From Gammaproteobacteria bacterium (lineage in GTDB: Bacteria > Pseudomonadota > Gammaproteobacteria > Ga0077536): DNA of 64,000 nucleotides. Within the stretch, counting starts at the first letter, position 1. Every line of letters begins with the position of its first letter. The stretch lies in NCBI GenBank assembly GCA_016191285.1, contig JACPPA010000022.1, forward strand, positions 1-64,000, written 5' to 3'. The notes beneath the pieces are model-generated. The model saw only the letters and a program-made list of their open reading frames with translations. It had not been told where the DNA came from and searched no databases. Made by a program: the position numbers and the translations under genes. Of this stretch, positions 19,544 through 27,089 are shown one piece after another.

Positions 19544-19622
19544 GATTCGCGGATAAATCCGCTCCCACAAATAAGACCCAGTCCAAGCACCGTTCCTGTG
19601 GGAGCCGCTTTAGCGGCGAATC
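19544..19622. repeat. REP-like inverted doublet
   Basis: Two facing copies of a 25-bp palindromic unit: GATTCGCGGATAAATCCGCT then CCCAC at 19544-19568, and GTGGGAGCCGCTTTAGCGGC then GAATC at 19597-19622. The unit (GTGGGAGCsGmTTTAkCsGCGAA) closely resembles the Pseudomonas REP sequence and recurs at 21035, 21094, 29933, 43553, 43591, 47188 and 47243. Inverted pairs a few tens of bases apart are typical of BIME elements. Confidence 0.75.
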
Positions 19623-19647
19623 TTTATTGGAGTCCCTCCGTCGCTAA

Positions 19648-19893
19648 GGAAACTCCGAATAAGTCCATTCCTGACTTTCGTCAGGACAGGCTCTGGACTT
19701 TGACTCGCCGCATGCTGAGGCTCGCCCTAGCGGGCCGCACGAGGTGCGTTCAAAATCGTTGCGGGCGATTTTGTCAGAGTACGGGAAGCAAAAAGTATGA
19801 TTTTTGCCTCCCTTCATTTGCAATGGTTTGCAACCATCGAAAATGGCGGCGCCTCCGAGTGCCTAGGGAAGCTCTGCCTTTTGCAGAGCTTCT
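19648..19893 (+). mobile_element. IS5-type MITE, copy 1 (non-coding, hairpin-rich)
   Basis: A 246-bp non-coding element flanked by a 4-bp direct repeat CTAA (19644-19647 and 19894-19897). Its ends are imperfect inverted repeats: GGAAACTCCGAATAAG at the left and AGAAGCTCTGCAAAAG on the opposite strand at the right (11 of 16 match). It is clearly homologous to the element at 36172. It contains an additional TCCTGACTTTCGTCAGGA hairpin (19669-19686) that the other copy lacks, plus three hairpins shared with it. The YTAR-type duplication is the IS5-group pattern. It encodes no transposase and would depend on one elsewhere. Confidence 0.8.
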
Positions 19894-19921
19894 CTAAAGC
19901 AATCCCGACAAAATTCGTGAA

Positions 19922-20398
19922 TTATCGCGCACGCAGCAACCACCACACCGCGGCGGCCAATGCGAGTAGTGCGAAGACGCCGATGATCACGCCAAGGCTA
20001 CTTTTCTCCGGGGGTGGTGCGGCTGGTAACGGACTAGGGTCATTGGGGGACACGGCCGAAACCGGCGGTGCGAGCGGCTGAGGACGCACAGTTGGTGGCG
20101 TGCGCGGTCTGCCCGCGGCCGACACCACGCGCGTGGCGTCAGCTGACTCCATATCCAGGTCGAGAGCGGCGGGATTCGGCACGGGTGCACCACGCGATTC
20201 ATCCGTTAGATCGAGATCAATCTCATGCGTGACGTGCTGGGTCACCGGCGCCTTTGGCAGCACGGCGGTTTCGGTAAACGCCGGAGCAACGGCCGCCGGT
20301 TCCGAGTTGCCGAAGACGTCGAAGTCGACTGTTTCATGCGTCGGTTTCGCTACCGGTGAGGTGCCCGTGATATCGATAATGTCGTCTAATTTTGTCAT
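19922..20398 (-). CDS. Tail-anchored membrane protein of unknown function
   Basis: A 158-residue protein made of a long polar, Pro/Ala/Thr-rich and acidic N-terminal region (1-130) and one hydrophobic helix at the very C-terminus (LGVIIGVFALLALAAAVWWL, about 135-154) followed by RAR. It should be anchored in the inner membrane by this tail, with the disordered part in the cytoplasm. No family is recognised. The composition (repeated TPV, DLDLT-like acidic patches) looks like a flexible linker or adaptor. The gene is isolated between repeat-rich DNA and two gene relics. Confidence 0.65.
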   Translation of the reverse strand: MTKLDDIIDITGTSPVAKPTHETVDFDVFGNSEPAAVAPAFTETAVLPKAPVTQHVTHEIDLDLTDESRGAPVPNPAALDLDMESADATRVVSAAGRPRTPPTVRPQPLAPPVSAVSPNDPSPLPAAPPPEKSSLGVIIGVFALLALAAAVWWLLRAR

Positions 20399-20525
20399 GG
20401 CGATAGAAGCGATGGGTTACACGTATTATCGCGGGCGCGTCGGAATCCGTCCATCCTCTTCTTTCCGCTGCAGCGCCACGTGTTACGCGGGTCGCGGTGC
20501 AGGCGGCTCGACCCGTGCGGCGGGC

Positions 20526-20841
20526 TTACGTCACGGCCGCGACCGCTGCGTTGGCCAAGAAATGCCTCACCACTCGCGCAAAGGCGTCGGGCTGCTCGAT
20601 CTCTGGCAAATGTCCGGCGCCGGGCGGCACGGCGCGGGCCCGTTGCCACGTGGGCCATACGGCGCCGGCACCACGCGAGCGTGTTCGCTGGTCACGATTA
20701 GGGTCGGCGCCTTGATGCGCAAGAGACGTTTCTTAATGCCAGTATCGGGGATGGGCCATAAGAATTTCGCGCTCGCGCGTAAGCTCAGTAATTCATCCAC
20801 ATGCGCGTCGACTTTATCGCGGCCGCCAAAAATAAATCGCT
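20526..20841 (-). pseudogene. Relic of an alpha/beta hydrolase (C-terminal part, frameshifted)
   Basis: The minus strand encodes GRDKVDAHVDELLSLRASAK then FLWPIPDTGIKKRL and KAPTLIVTSEHARVVP, a typical late part of an alpha/beta hydrolase fold enzyme. After a frame change it continues AVPPGAGHLPEIEQPDAFAR and VVRHFLA, which contains the catalytic His (GAGH). The N-terminal half with the nucleophile Ser is absent, and the two pieces are in different frames. The relic abuts a luciferase-like oxidoreductase fragment at about 20841, so the two genes were joined by a deletion. Confidence 0.7.
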
Positions 20842-20972
20842 TGCGCGAGGCCGGCGGGGATCCAAATCGGTGGCGGCGTTTGAATGGGGCGCGGCCACAA
20901 ATTCGCATAGCGTAATTTGTAATGCTTGCCGTTCCAGGCGAACACCTCGGGATCGGCCCAGGCGCGTTTCAC
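20842..20972 (-). pseudogene. Short relic of a luciferase-like flavin oxidoreductase
   Basis: On the minus strand the frame RAWADPEVFAWNGKHYKLRY followed by ANLWPRPIQTPPPIWIPAG is the well-conserved central stretch of luciferase-like monooxygenases, where W..RP.Q.P.PPIWI ends the flavin-barrel insertion. Nothing of the N- or C-terminal portions remains. It is bounded on the upstream side by a REP-like palindrome and on the downstream side by the alpha/beta hydrolase relic. This is a second relic of the family, besides the one at 11.6 kb. Confidence 0.7.
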
Positions 20973-20977
20973 GGGAG

Positions 20978-21119
20978 GGATTCGCCGTTCAAGCGGCTCC
21001 CTGGAGAAGCGCCCTGCGTCGATGGGTCGTCTGGTGTGGGAGCGGATTTATCCGCGAATCCCGACTGCCCGGGTAGCGATGGAAGCTGTAAGGGATTCGC
21101 CGCTAAAGCGGCTCCCACG
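20978..21119. repeat. Cluster of three REP-like palindromes
   Basis: Three units of the GTGGGAGCsGmTTTAkCsGCGAATC family occur in 140 bp: a degenerate one at 20978-21001 (GATTCGCCGTTCAAGCGGCT), a forward one at 21035-21060 and a reverse one at 21094-21119. The last two form an inverted pair 33 bp apart. They lie just downstream of the CmcJ-family gene, where they could act as mRNA 3' hairpins. Confidence 0.7.
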
Positions 21120-21138
21120 AATACTGAGCAGACGAAAG

Positions 21139-21996
21139 CTACATCACCACCAAGGTCCGAGCCTCGATGCTTTCGCGAGGCACGAACTCGGGCGGGCAGG
21201 CCGGATTCTTAAATCCCGTATGTGGCATGAAGCGGGCGCGCCCGTCGGTTGCCGAGTCGAAACATTTCAGGAGCAGCACTTCCTCCGGTTGCATGTCGGA
21301 GAGATAAAACCATTGATGGCCTGACGCATGCCGCACCGATTGAATCTGTCCGGTGTGGCGTGGGGTTTCGAGATCGTCTTCGCCATAGTGATAGATCGGC
21401 GTGTCGACAATATCGCCCGGCTGCACACTGCGCGCGTCGCACACCGCGAGCGGTGTATCTTGCACGGGACCGATGATCGGCCGCCATAAATTCACGAACA
21501 GATACCGACGACCGATGAGATCGAGTCGCTTCGCCTCCATCAAGATTTCGCGCGAACGTTTGGGGCCTGAGAATTCGGTGTAGTCGTTATGCACGGCGTC
21601 GACCGGCAAGCGCACGCCGGGGTCGCCGCGTTTGGCGCGCACGGCGCTACGCGTGTTGTGATCGAACACGATTACCGCGGTGGCGCCGAGAACGTTCTGC
21701 ACAAAGCGTGAAACTTCCGCGTAATAATCCACCTTCACCAGCGGATCGTCGTAGAACGCGTTAAAGCTTGTTGAATGACGATGAAACGCAAAGCCGTTGA
21801 CATCGAGTTCGAGCTTGCTGGCGATTGGTCGCGCATCGTGAATGCGCATGGTTTGATAATCGATCGGCGGGCGCGCGGTGCGGCGGCCGGAACTCACCGG
21901 ATACACGCGGTGCTCAATCGGCTCGCTGGTCGGTCCCAGATAGGCCAGTGGTGCGCTGACATACGGGAGATTCGCCAAGTCGGTGGTAGTCGTCAT
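21139..21996 (-). CDS. CmcJ/NvfI-family oxidoreductase
   Basis: This 285-residue protein matches the CmcJ/AsaB/NvfI family, which includes Fe(II)/2-oxoglutarate enzymes from fungal and actinobacterial natural-product pathways and many uncharacterised proteobacterial members. Recognisable stretches are the N-terminal YVSAPLAYLGPTSEP, DVNGFAFHRHSTSF (about 65-80), VDAVHNDYT (about 132, His and Asp likely metal ligands), RYLFVNLWRPI (about 163), and DSATDGRARFMPHTGFKNP near the C-terminus. The conserved His and Arg near 260-265 suit 2-oxoglutarate or substrate binding. It stands just downstream of selO on the same strand (15 nt apart), so they may be co-transcribed. The substrate is unknown. Confidence 0.8.
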   Translation of the reverse strand: MTTTTDLANLPYVSAPLAYLGPTSEPIEHRVYPVSSGRRTARPPIDYQTMRIHDARPIASKLELDVNGFAFHRHSTSFNAFYDDPLVKVDYYAEVSRFVQNVLGATAVIVFDHNTRSAVRAKRGDPGVRLPVDAVHNDYTEFSGPKRSREILMEAKRLDLIGRRYLFVNLWRPIIGPVQDTPLAVCDARSVQPGDIVDTPIYHYGEDDLETPRHTGQIQSVRHASGHQWFYLSDMQPEEVLLLKCFDSATDGRARFMPHTGFKNPACPPEFVPRESIEARTLVVM

Positions 21997-22011
21997 GAGA
22001 TTTCTCTTTAC

Positions 22012-23595
22012 TTAAGAACTACAAGACAGCATCGAACAGCCGGCGCGTTGGCGGGCCCAGTCCGGACGCTTCGCGGCGTAGGATTCGCGGGTTGGCTGTT
22101 CGTCATACGGGCGGCGGATCACGTCGAGAAGTTCGTTGACGCGACTGTAATCGCCTTGTTCGGCTTGGTCGATGGCCAGTTGCGCGAGGTAATTGCGCAG
22201 CACATATTTGGGATTCACTCGATTCATCGCCGCGCGTCGCGGATCCGCGGTGCGATCATCGGCGCGAAGACGTTCGCGGTAACGCTTCAGCCACGCTACC
22301 GTACGCGTTCGGGTGTCATCGGTGTGCGTTTCTGGCCGATAGTAGGCGGGCGCAATGGTTGCGATCAGTGCTGCGTCTGTCGCGTCCATGTTGGTATCCA
22401 AGATCGCCAACTGTCTAAAGAATATAGTCATGTCGGTTTCAACCAGCTGCAACACCGCGAGTAATTCGGTGACAAGTTCGGTATCGCGCGCGCGATCAAA
22501 ATGATTCAGACCGAGTTTGCCCGCCATCATGTCCTGCCACGCCGACTCAAAGGTGCTGCGATAGTCATCGAGTGCGGCTTCGAGCGGTGGCACCTCGTTG
22601 ATCAGTGGATATAGCGCATTGGCGAGCTGCACCAGATTCCACAAGGCAATTTGCGCCTGTGCGCCGAACCGATAACGCCGGCCTTCGGCATCGGTGGTAT
22701 TCGGCGTCCAATCGGAATCGTAGTTCTCGAGCCAGCCGTACGGACCATAGTCGATGGTCAGCCCCAGAATCGACATGTTGTCGGTATTCATCACCCCGTG
22801 TACGAAGCCAACCCGCAGCCAATGCGCGACCATCACCGCGGTACGTCGACCGATCTCGCGTAACCAGGCGACATACACTTCCTTGCATGGCGTACCAAGC
22901 TCGGGATAGTCGGTGGTGATGGTGTAGTCCACCAGTCGCTTGAGGAGTTCGACGTCACCACGCGCGGCCAGGATCTCGAAATTACCAAAGCGCGTGAAGC
23001 TTGGCGCGACCCGGCACACAATGGCGCCCGGTTCGGGGCGCGGATTGCCGTTGTAGAACATGTCGCGCACTACCGATTCCCCAGTCACCACCAGACTCAA
23101 GGCACGGGTGGTCGGCACGCCTAAGTGGTGCATCGCCTCGCTGCATAGAAATTCGCGAACCGACGATCGCAATACCGCCAATCCGTCTGCCGTACGCGAG
23201 TACGGGGTAGGACCCGCGCCTTTTAATTGCAAGGCCCAACGCAGGCCGCGCTGATTGACGACTTCGCCCAGCACGATCGCGCGGCCATCGCCGAGCTGAC
23301 CGGCCCAATGGCCGAATTGGTGTCCGCCATAACACATGGCGAACGGATCCATGTCGGCGAGCGCTCGATTGCCGGCAAACACTTCCGCGAACGTGCTCGA
23401 TTCGCAATCGCTGACGCTTAAGTCAAGCAGCGCCGCGACTTCGCGCGAATAGGCCACCAGTCGCGGTGCGGCGACTGGGGTTGGCCGGACCCGCGAATAG
23501 CACGCGCCGGTGACTTGGCGCCGAAAATTATTGAGCTCCGGATCGGCCGGCAGCTCACGGGTGAAGCGATTGTCGAAGCGTAGCGTGTCGAGCAT
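22012..23595 (-). CDS. selO: SelO (YdiU) protein AMPylase
   Basis: SelO is a pseudokinase-fold enzyme that transfers AMP from ATP to Ser/Thr/Tyr side chains and is linked to redox stress. From the ATG at 23595 it is 527 residues. Family blocks are CYGGHQFGHWAGQLGDGRAI, the KGAGPTPYSRTADG loop, REFLCSEAMHHLGVPTTRAL and HGVMNTDNMSILGLTIDYGP. The C-terminus ends Cys-Ser-Ser. In eukaryotic SelO the same position holds selenocysteine, so this is the cysteine form. An open frame reaches 23643, but the upstream gene ends at 23600 and the Met at 23595 begins the conserved LRFDNRFTRELP text. It lies 5 nt after a thioredoxin-like gene, fitting a redox role. Confidence 0.95.
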   Translation of the reverse strand: MLDTLRFDNRFTRELPADPELNNFRRQVTGACYSRVRPTPVAAPRLVAYSREVAALLDLSVSDCESSTFAEVFAGNRALADMDPFAMCYGGHQFGHWAGQLGDGRAIVLGEVVNQRGLRWALQLKGAGPTPYSRTADGLAVLRSSVREFLCSEAMHHLGVPTTRALSLVVTGESVVRDMFYNGNPRPEPGAIVCRVAPSFTRFGNFEILAARGDVELLKRLVDYTITTDYPELGTPCKEVYVAWLREIGRRTAVMVAHWLRVGFVHGVMNTDNMSILGLTIDYGPYGWLENYDSDWTPNTTDAEGRRYRFGAQAQIALWNLVQLANALYPLINEVPPLEAALDDYRSTFESAWQDMMAGKLGLNHFDRARDTELVTELLAVLQLVETDMTIFFRQLAILDTNMDATDAALIATIAPAYYRPETHTDDTRTRTVAWLKRYRERLRADDRTADPRRAAMNRVNPKYVLRNYLAQLAIDQAEQGDYSRVNELLDVIRRPYDEQPTRESYAAKRPDWARQRAGCSMLSCSS

Positions 23596-23599
23596 GGTG

Positions 23600-24112
23600 T
23601 TAGTGAATTGCTGTGTGCTTGCGAATGAAGTTTTCCAATACATCGCGCGTCAGATCGCCGGAACGCGCAGCGACTAATTGTCGCTTGGGATCAAAAATGA
23701 GATAGGTGGGTGTCCCGGTGAATTTATCGCCGGTGGCGGCTTCAAAGGATTTCGCCATCCGCTCGGGTTCGGCGATCACACTGGGAAAGGTGAAGGGTTT
23801 TTTGCCAATAAATTCTTTCACTTTGTTCAACTCGCCGTAACCGTCTAAGGAGATGCCGAGAACCTCTGCGTCTTTCCCTACATGCGCATCATGAAAGGCC
23901 GAGACTTCGGGGAATTCCTTCTTACACACCGGGCAGTACGTGGTCCACATCATCACCACGGTGAAATGGTTGGCTTTGATTTGCTCGGCCAACGATGAGG
24001 CTTCCCCGGCCAAGGTTCGCACTTCGATCCCGCCCGCGATGGCCGGATTGGCGATCAGGCTAAATAATAGAAACGCGCAAGCACGCTGAATTGCAGGGTG
24101 ATTTTTCATCAT
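23600..24112 (-). CDS. Exported thioredoxin-like (TlpA/peroxiredoxin-type) protein
   Basis: The 170-residue protein has an N-terminal signal peptide (about 1-26, ending near AIAG) followed by a thioredoxin fold. Its redox motif is CPVC in WTTYCPVCKKEFPEV (about residue 60). Later, FTGTPTYLIFDPK supplies the cis-Pro loop and GDLTRDVLENFI the last helix. It should work in the periplasm, reducing or oxidising disulfides. It is directly followed by selO with 4 nt between stop and start, so the two are probably one transcript. Confidence 0.88.
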   Translation of the reverse strand: MMKNHPAIQRACAFLLFSLIANPAIAGGIEVRTLAGEASSLAEQIKANHFTVVMMWTTYCPVCKKEFPEVSAFHDAHVGKDAEVLGISLDGYGELNKVKEFIGKKPFTFPSVIAEPERMAKSFEAATGDKFTGTPTYLIFDPKRQLVAARSGDLTRDVLENFIRKHTAIH

Positions 24113-24158
24113 GATTGTCGGGATAGCACAAGGCTGGACCTACAAAAGTCCGCGCAGT

Positions 24159-25085
24159 TCACTTGAGCGCGGCCCGCAGCGCACGCGCTGCGTCATCCAG
24201 GGCCACTTTCCCGAGATCGACCTTGCCGCCCATGCGGGCGAACCCATGCACCATGCCGGCATAACATTTTTCCTCGACTGCGACCCCGGCGGCGCGTAAC
24301 GTCGCGGCGTAGTCGTGGCCCTCGTCACGCAGCGGATCGAACTCCGCGGTTTGCACCAGCGTAGCGGGCAAACCACGATGATGTGCCGCGTGCCGCGGCG
24401 ATAGTTGCGGATCGCCCCATTGGCTTTCGTCCGCAAGATACCAGCGGCACAGTTTTTGGTACGCGGCGCGCGTCAACAAATAGCCGGTCGCATTGGTGCG
24501 TAGGGATTCGTTGTCCGCGATCAGATCGCACACCGGATAAATGAGGAGTTGAAACGCGAGCGAAGGACCGCTGGTATCGCGCAAGCCCAAGGCCACGGCG
24601 GCCGCGAGCTGCCCGCCGGCCGAATCGCCACCCACGGCCATGCGCCCGGGATCGATCCGCAAACTTGCTGCATCGCGCGCGATCCAGCGCGCGGCGGCGA
24701 TCGAATCTTCAAGCGCGGCCGGGAAGGGATGTTCCGGCGCCAGTCGATAGTCGATGGCGGCGACGGCCACACCGGCGCGCGACGCCAGATGGCGGCAGAC
24801 ATGATCGTGGGTTTCCAAATCACCCACGACCCAGCCGCCCCCATGATAGAAAACCAACACGGGGAACACGGCATCCGATCCCGCCGGCCGGTAGAGACGA
24901 ACCCGCACCCGGCCTGCCGGGCCGTCGAAGGCCGTGTTTTCGGTTGCGACCGGACCCGGATCGTAGGCGTAACCCGCGGTCGATGCAGCGTAAGCGGCAC
25001 GCATGGCGGTAGGATCCTCGGCACTAAACGGCGGACTGGCGCGGGCCGCGTCAATGAGTGCGGCGCATTGGGGATCGAGTGGCAT
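24159..25085 (-). CDS. Alpha/beta hydrolase of the hormone-sensitive lipase family
   Basis: The enzyme is an HSL (family IV) esterase of 308 residues. The oxyanion-hole motif HGGGW is at about 77-81, the nucleophile motif GDSAGG at about 148-153, the catalytic Asp in TAEFDPLRDEG (about 247) and the catalytic His in YAGMVHGFARMGG (about 277). It probably hydrolyses short-chain esters in the cytoplasm. The ATG at 25085 starts the conserved LDPQCAALIDAA helix and has GGAGTCG before it. A longer reading frame to 25139 lacks support. A TATACT -10 box with TTGGGA 16 nt upstream lies 27 nt ahead of the start. Confidence 0.9.
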   Translation of the reverse strand: MPLDPQCAALIDAARASPPFSAEDPTAMRAAYAASTAGYAYDPGPVATENTAFDGPAGRVRVRLYRPAGSDAVFPVLVFYHGGGWVVGDLETHDHVCRHLASRAGVAVAAIDYRLAPEHPFPAALEDSIAAARWIARDAASLRIDPGRMAVGGDSAGGQLAAAVALGLRDTSGPSLAFQLLIYPVCDLIADNESLRTNATGYLLTRAAYQKLCRWYLADESQWGDPQLSPRHAAHHRGLPATLVQTAEFDPLRDEGHDYAATLRAAGVAVEEKCYAGMVHGFARMGGKVDLGKVALDDAARALRAALK

Positions 25086-25111
25086 TGGGCGACTCCGAAA
25101 CGGGTATGCAC

Positions 25112-25117
25112 AGTATA
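25112..25117 (-). promoter_or_regulatory. Putative -10 box for the esterase gene
   Basis: Minus-strand TATACT, in the context CTTGCGTATACTG, with TTGGGA 16 nt upstream as a possible -35 element. The start codon is 26 nt downstream. The same CTTGCGTATACTG string precedes the cinA-like gene. Confidence 0.45.
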
Positions 25118-25172
25118 CGCAAGCGCCCGCCGGTCCCAACCCCTTCGCGCGCGGCTTGAAAGAACCCGCCCC

Positions 25173-26402
25173 TTATTGCCGCCGCGCCGCCGGGAAACGC
25201 TGCATCTTTCTGAGTTCGGGAAACAGTCGCATGAAGCAGCCGACGACACCCAGGGTCATGACTCCACCGAGGATCACGGCCGGAATCAATCCCAACCATT
25301 TCGCGGTAAGGCCGGATTCAAATTCGCCGAGTTCGTTCGACGAGCCAATGAAGATTGAGTTCACCGCACTAACCCGCCCGCGAATGGCGTCTGGCGTCGC
25401 CAACTGGACGAGCATATGGCGAATATAAATGCTGACCATGTCGCCGGCGCCGAGCGCCATCAAAGCCAACAGCGACACCCCAAAGCTGCTCGACGCGCCG
25501 AACACCACAGTGGCGAGGCCGAACACCGCAACCCCCGCGAACATCCAGCGTCCGATGTGGCGCGCGATCGGATGCAAGGCGAGGAACCCCGCGGTTAGCA
25601 CCGCGCCGACGCCGGGCGCCGTGCGCAAGGCGCCGAGCCCGACTGGTCCCACGTGCAGCACATCGGCGGCGAAAATGGGTAATAACGCCGTGGCGCCGCC
25701 GAACAACACCGCGAACAGATCGAGCGATATCGCACCGAGCACAATCCGTTGGCGGAAGACGAAGCGTAATCCGTCCAAGGTATCGCGCAGTTGCCAACGT
25801 ATGGCGCGCTCGGTCTTTACGGGGTCCATCAGATAGATCAGTACCGTGGAAATGCAGAGCAAGCCGACCGAGCTGCCATAGACCACCGCCGGACCAAGCA
25901 AATAAAGCAGCCCGCCAAGCGTCGGACCGCTGACGCCGGCGATTTGATACAGCGTTGAATTGAGCGCGATGGCGCGCGGAAAAATCTCGGGCGGCACGAG
26001 GTTAGGGGTCATCGCTTGACCGGTCGGCATCCAGAATGCGCGGCCGGCGCCGAAGAATCCCATCGCCACAAAAATCGGCCACGCCACGCGCAGACCGCTC
26101 ACGGTGAACCACAGCAGGGTTGCAGCGCTCGCGGCCTCCAACGCGTAAGCGCCGATGAGCACGAATCGGCGGTCCGCCAAATCCGCGATCTGGCCCGCTG
26201 GGATCACCAACAGCAGGAACGGCAGGAATTGCACCAGCCCGACCAGCCCGAGCGCGAGCGGATCCTGGGTGACCGCGTAGGTCTGCCAGCCCACCGCGAC
26301 CGCGAGCATCTGCCATGACAAGGTCGCCAAGAAGCGTGCGGCCGCATAACGCGCGAAATTACGGTGGCGCAGGACCTCGCCTACCTGGGACCAGCCCGTC
26401 AC
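25173..26402 (-). CDS. MFS transporter of the EntS-like exporter branch
   Basis: A 409-residue inner-membrane permease with about 12 helices. The N-terminal text LRHRNFARYAAARFLATLSW and the loop AGQIADLADRRFVLIG, followed by FWMPTGQAMTPNLVPPEIFP, are typical of the EntS/MFS_3 branch, which includes enterobactin and drug exporters. The best start is the GTG at 26402, which overlaps the stop of the upstream cinA-like gene (GTGA). A frame from 26456 exists but would overlap that gene by 58 nt. It is the second gene of a two-gene transcript. The substrate is unknown. Confidence 0.88.
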   Translation of the reverse strand: MTGWSQVGEVLRHRNFARYAAARFLATLSWQMLAVAVGWQTYAVTQDPLALGLVGLVQFLPFLLLVIPAGQIADLADRRFVLIGAYALEAASAATLLWFTVSGLRVAWPIFVAMGFFGAGRAFWMPTGQAMTPNLVPPEIFPRAIALNSTLYQIAGVSGPTLGGLLYLLGPAVVYGSSVGLLCISTVLIYLMDPVKTERAIRWQLRDTLDGLRFVFRQRIVLGAISLDLFAVLFGGATALLPIFAADVLHVGPVGLGALRTAPGVGAVLTAGFLALHPIARHIGRWMFAGVAVFGLATVVFGASSSFGVSLLALMALGAGDMVSIYIRHMLVQLATPDAIRGRVSAVNSIFIGSSNELGEFESGLTAKWLGLIPAVILGGVMTLGVVGCFMRLFPELRKMQRFPAARRQ

Positions 26403-26884
26403 TGCTGAGTGAGTGCGCGCTCGAGCAGCGTCAACGCCGCTATCGTGAATTCCCACATATTGCCTTCGCGATCGGCACGTCCATTCTCGATGCGAAAGGT
26501 CAGCGCGACCGGGCCTTCAACCGCGAGTACACAGATCCCGGGCGGATGGCCATATTGGGTGCCGCTTGGACCGGTCGCGCCAAGTTCCGCGATGCCCCAG
26601 GTGGCGCCGAGTTTGTCGCGAATAGTGCGCGCGCAGAGCGCGACATAGGCTTCACTGAGTGGGGTCTGCGCCTTCAGTTGATCCTTAGTGAGGCCGAGGA
26701 GCTCGTTCCGCGCCTTGAGGGTGTAGATCACGGTGCCGCCCAGGTAATACGCAGAGGCGCCGGGCACGGCGAGCAAACTCGCGGAGAGGAGACCGCCGGT
26801 TGATGACTCCGCCACCGCGACGGTTTGCTTGCGCGCCTTCAGAAGTGTCGCAACCGCGTTGGCGCGGTCGGCTAGTGGTGTCAT
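26399..26884 (-). CDS. pncC: CinA C-terminal-type nicotinamide-nucleotide amidase
   Basis: This 161-residue protein is the stand-alone CinA/PncC amidase domain, which deamidates nicotinamide mononucleotide to nicotinate mononucleotide in NAD recycling. The motif VAVAESSTGGLLSASLLAVP (about 22-41) contains the catalytic Ser. GASAYYLGGTVIYTLKAR follows, and the end carries GATGPSGTQYGHPPG and GICVLAV. The ATG at 26884 is preceded by AGGAGAGG; a longer frame to 26905 has no site. Length and motifs are normal. It is followed by an MFS gene with an overlapping start, although the functional link is unclear. Confidence 0.92.
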   Translation of the reverse strand: MTPLADRANAVATLLKARKQTVAVAESSTGGLLSASLLAVPGASAYYLGGTVIYTLKARNELLGLTKDQLKAQTPLSEAYVALCARTIRDKLGATWGIAELGATGPSGTQYGHPPGICVLAVEGPVALTFRIENGRADREGNMWEFTIAALTLLERALTQQ

Positions 26885-26911
26885 GGATCCTCTCCTGCGT
26901 AACAAAGCAGC

Positions 26912-26917
26912 AGTATA
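26912..26917 (-). promoter_or_regulatory. Putative -10 box for pncC
   Basis: Minus-strand TATACT within CTTGCGTATACTG, 27 nt upstream of the start and with the AGGAGAGG ribosome site between. No good -35 element is visible. The string matches the one ahead of the esterase gene. Confidence 0.4.
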
Positions 26918-26937
26918 CGCAAGGGAGGGTGGATTAT

Positions 26938-27050
26938 TTCCCTCTCACCCCAGCCCGCGAGGGGAGAGGGACGAAGATAGTAGATGGCACCTCCTAGCCT
27001 CATTGAAACCATCCCCTCTTCCCGCGCGGGAGGGCCACGGTGAGGGGCAA
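26938..27050. repeat. CTCACCCC-type palindromic repeats
   Basis: Two diverged copies of a palindromic intergenic repeat (CCCTCTCACCCCAGCCCGCG followed by AGGGGAGAGGG, and CCTCTTCCCGCGCGGGAGGG followed by TGAGGGG). The family recurs at 31171, near 32685, and three times at 39449-39600. It is widespread in proteobacterial intergenic DNA. No coding potential. Confidence 0.6.
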
Positions 27051-27075
27051 GAGTTCGACCCGGCCAGGAACCTCG

Positions 27076-27081
27076 TATACT
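27076..27081 (+). promoter_or_regulatory. Putative -10 box giving a near-leaderless mRNA
   Basis: TATACT in CTCGTATACTCAAATCCTATG lies only 8 nt before the ATG of the quinone oxidoreductase gene. With normal -10 to start-site spacing, transcription would begin 0-2 nt before the start codon. No ribosome binding site is present, which is consistent. Confidence 0.45.
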
Positions 27082-27089
27082 CAAATCCT

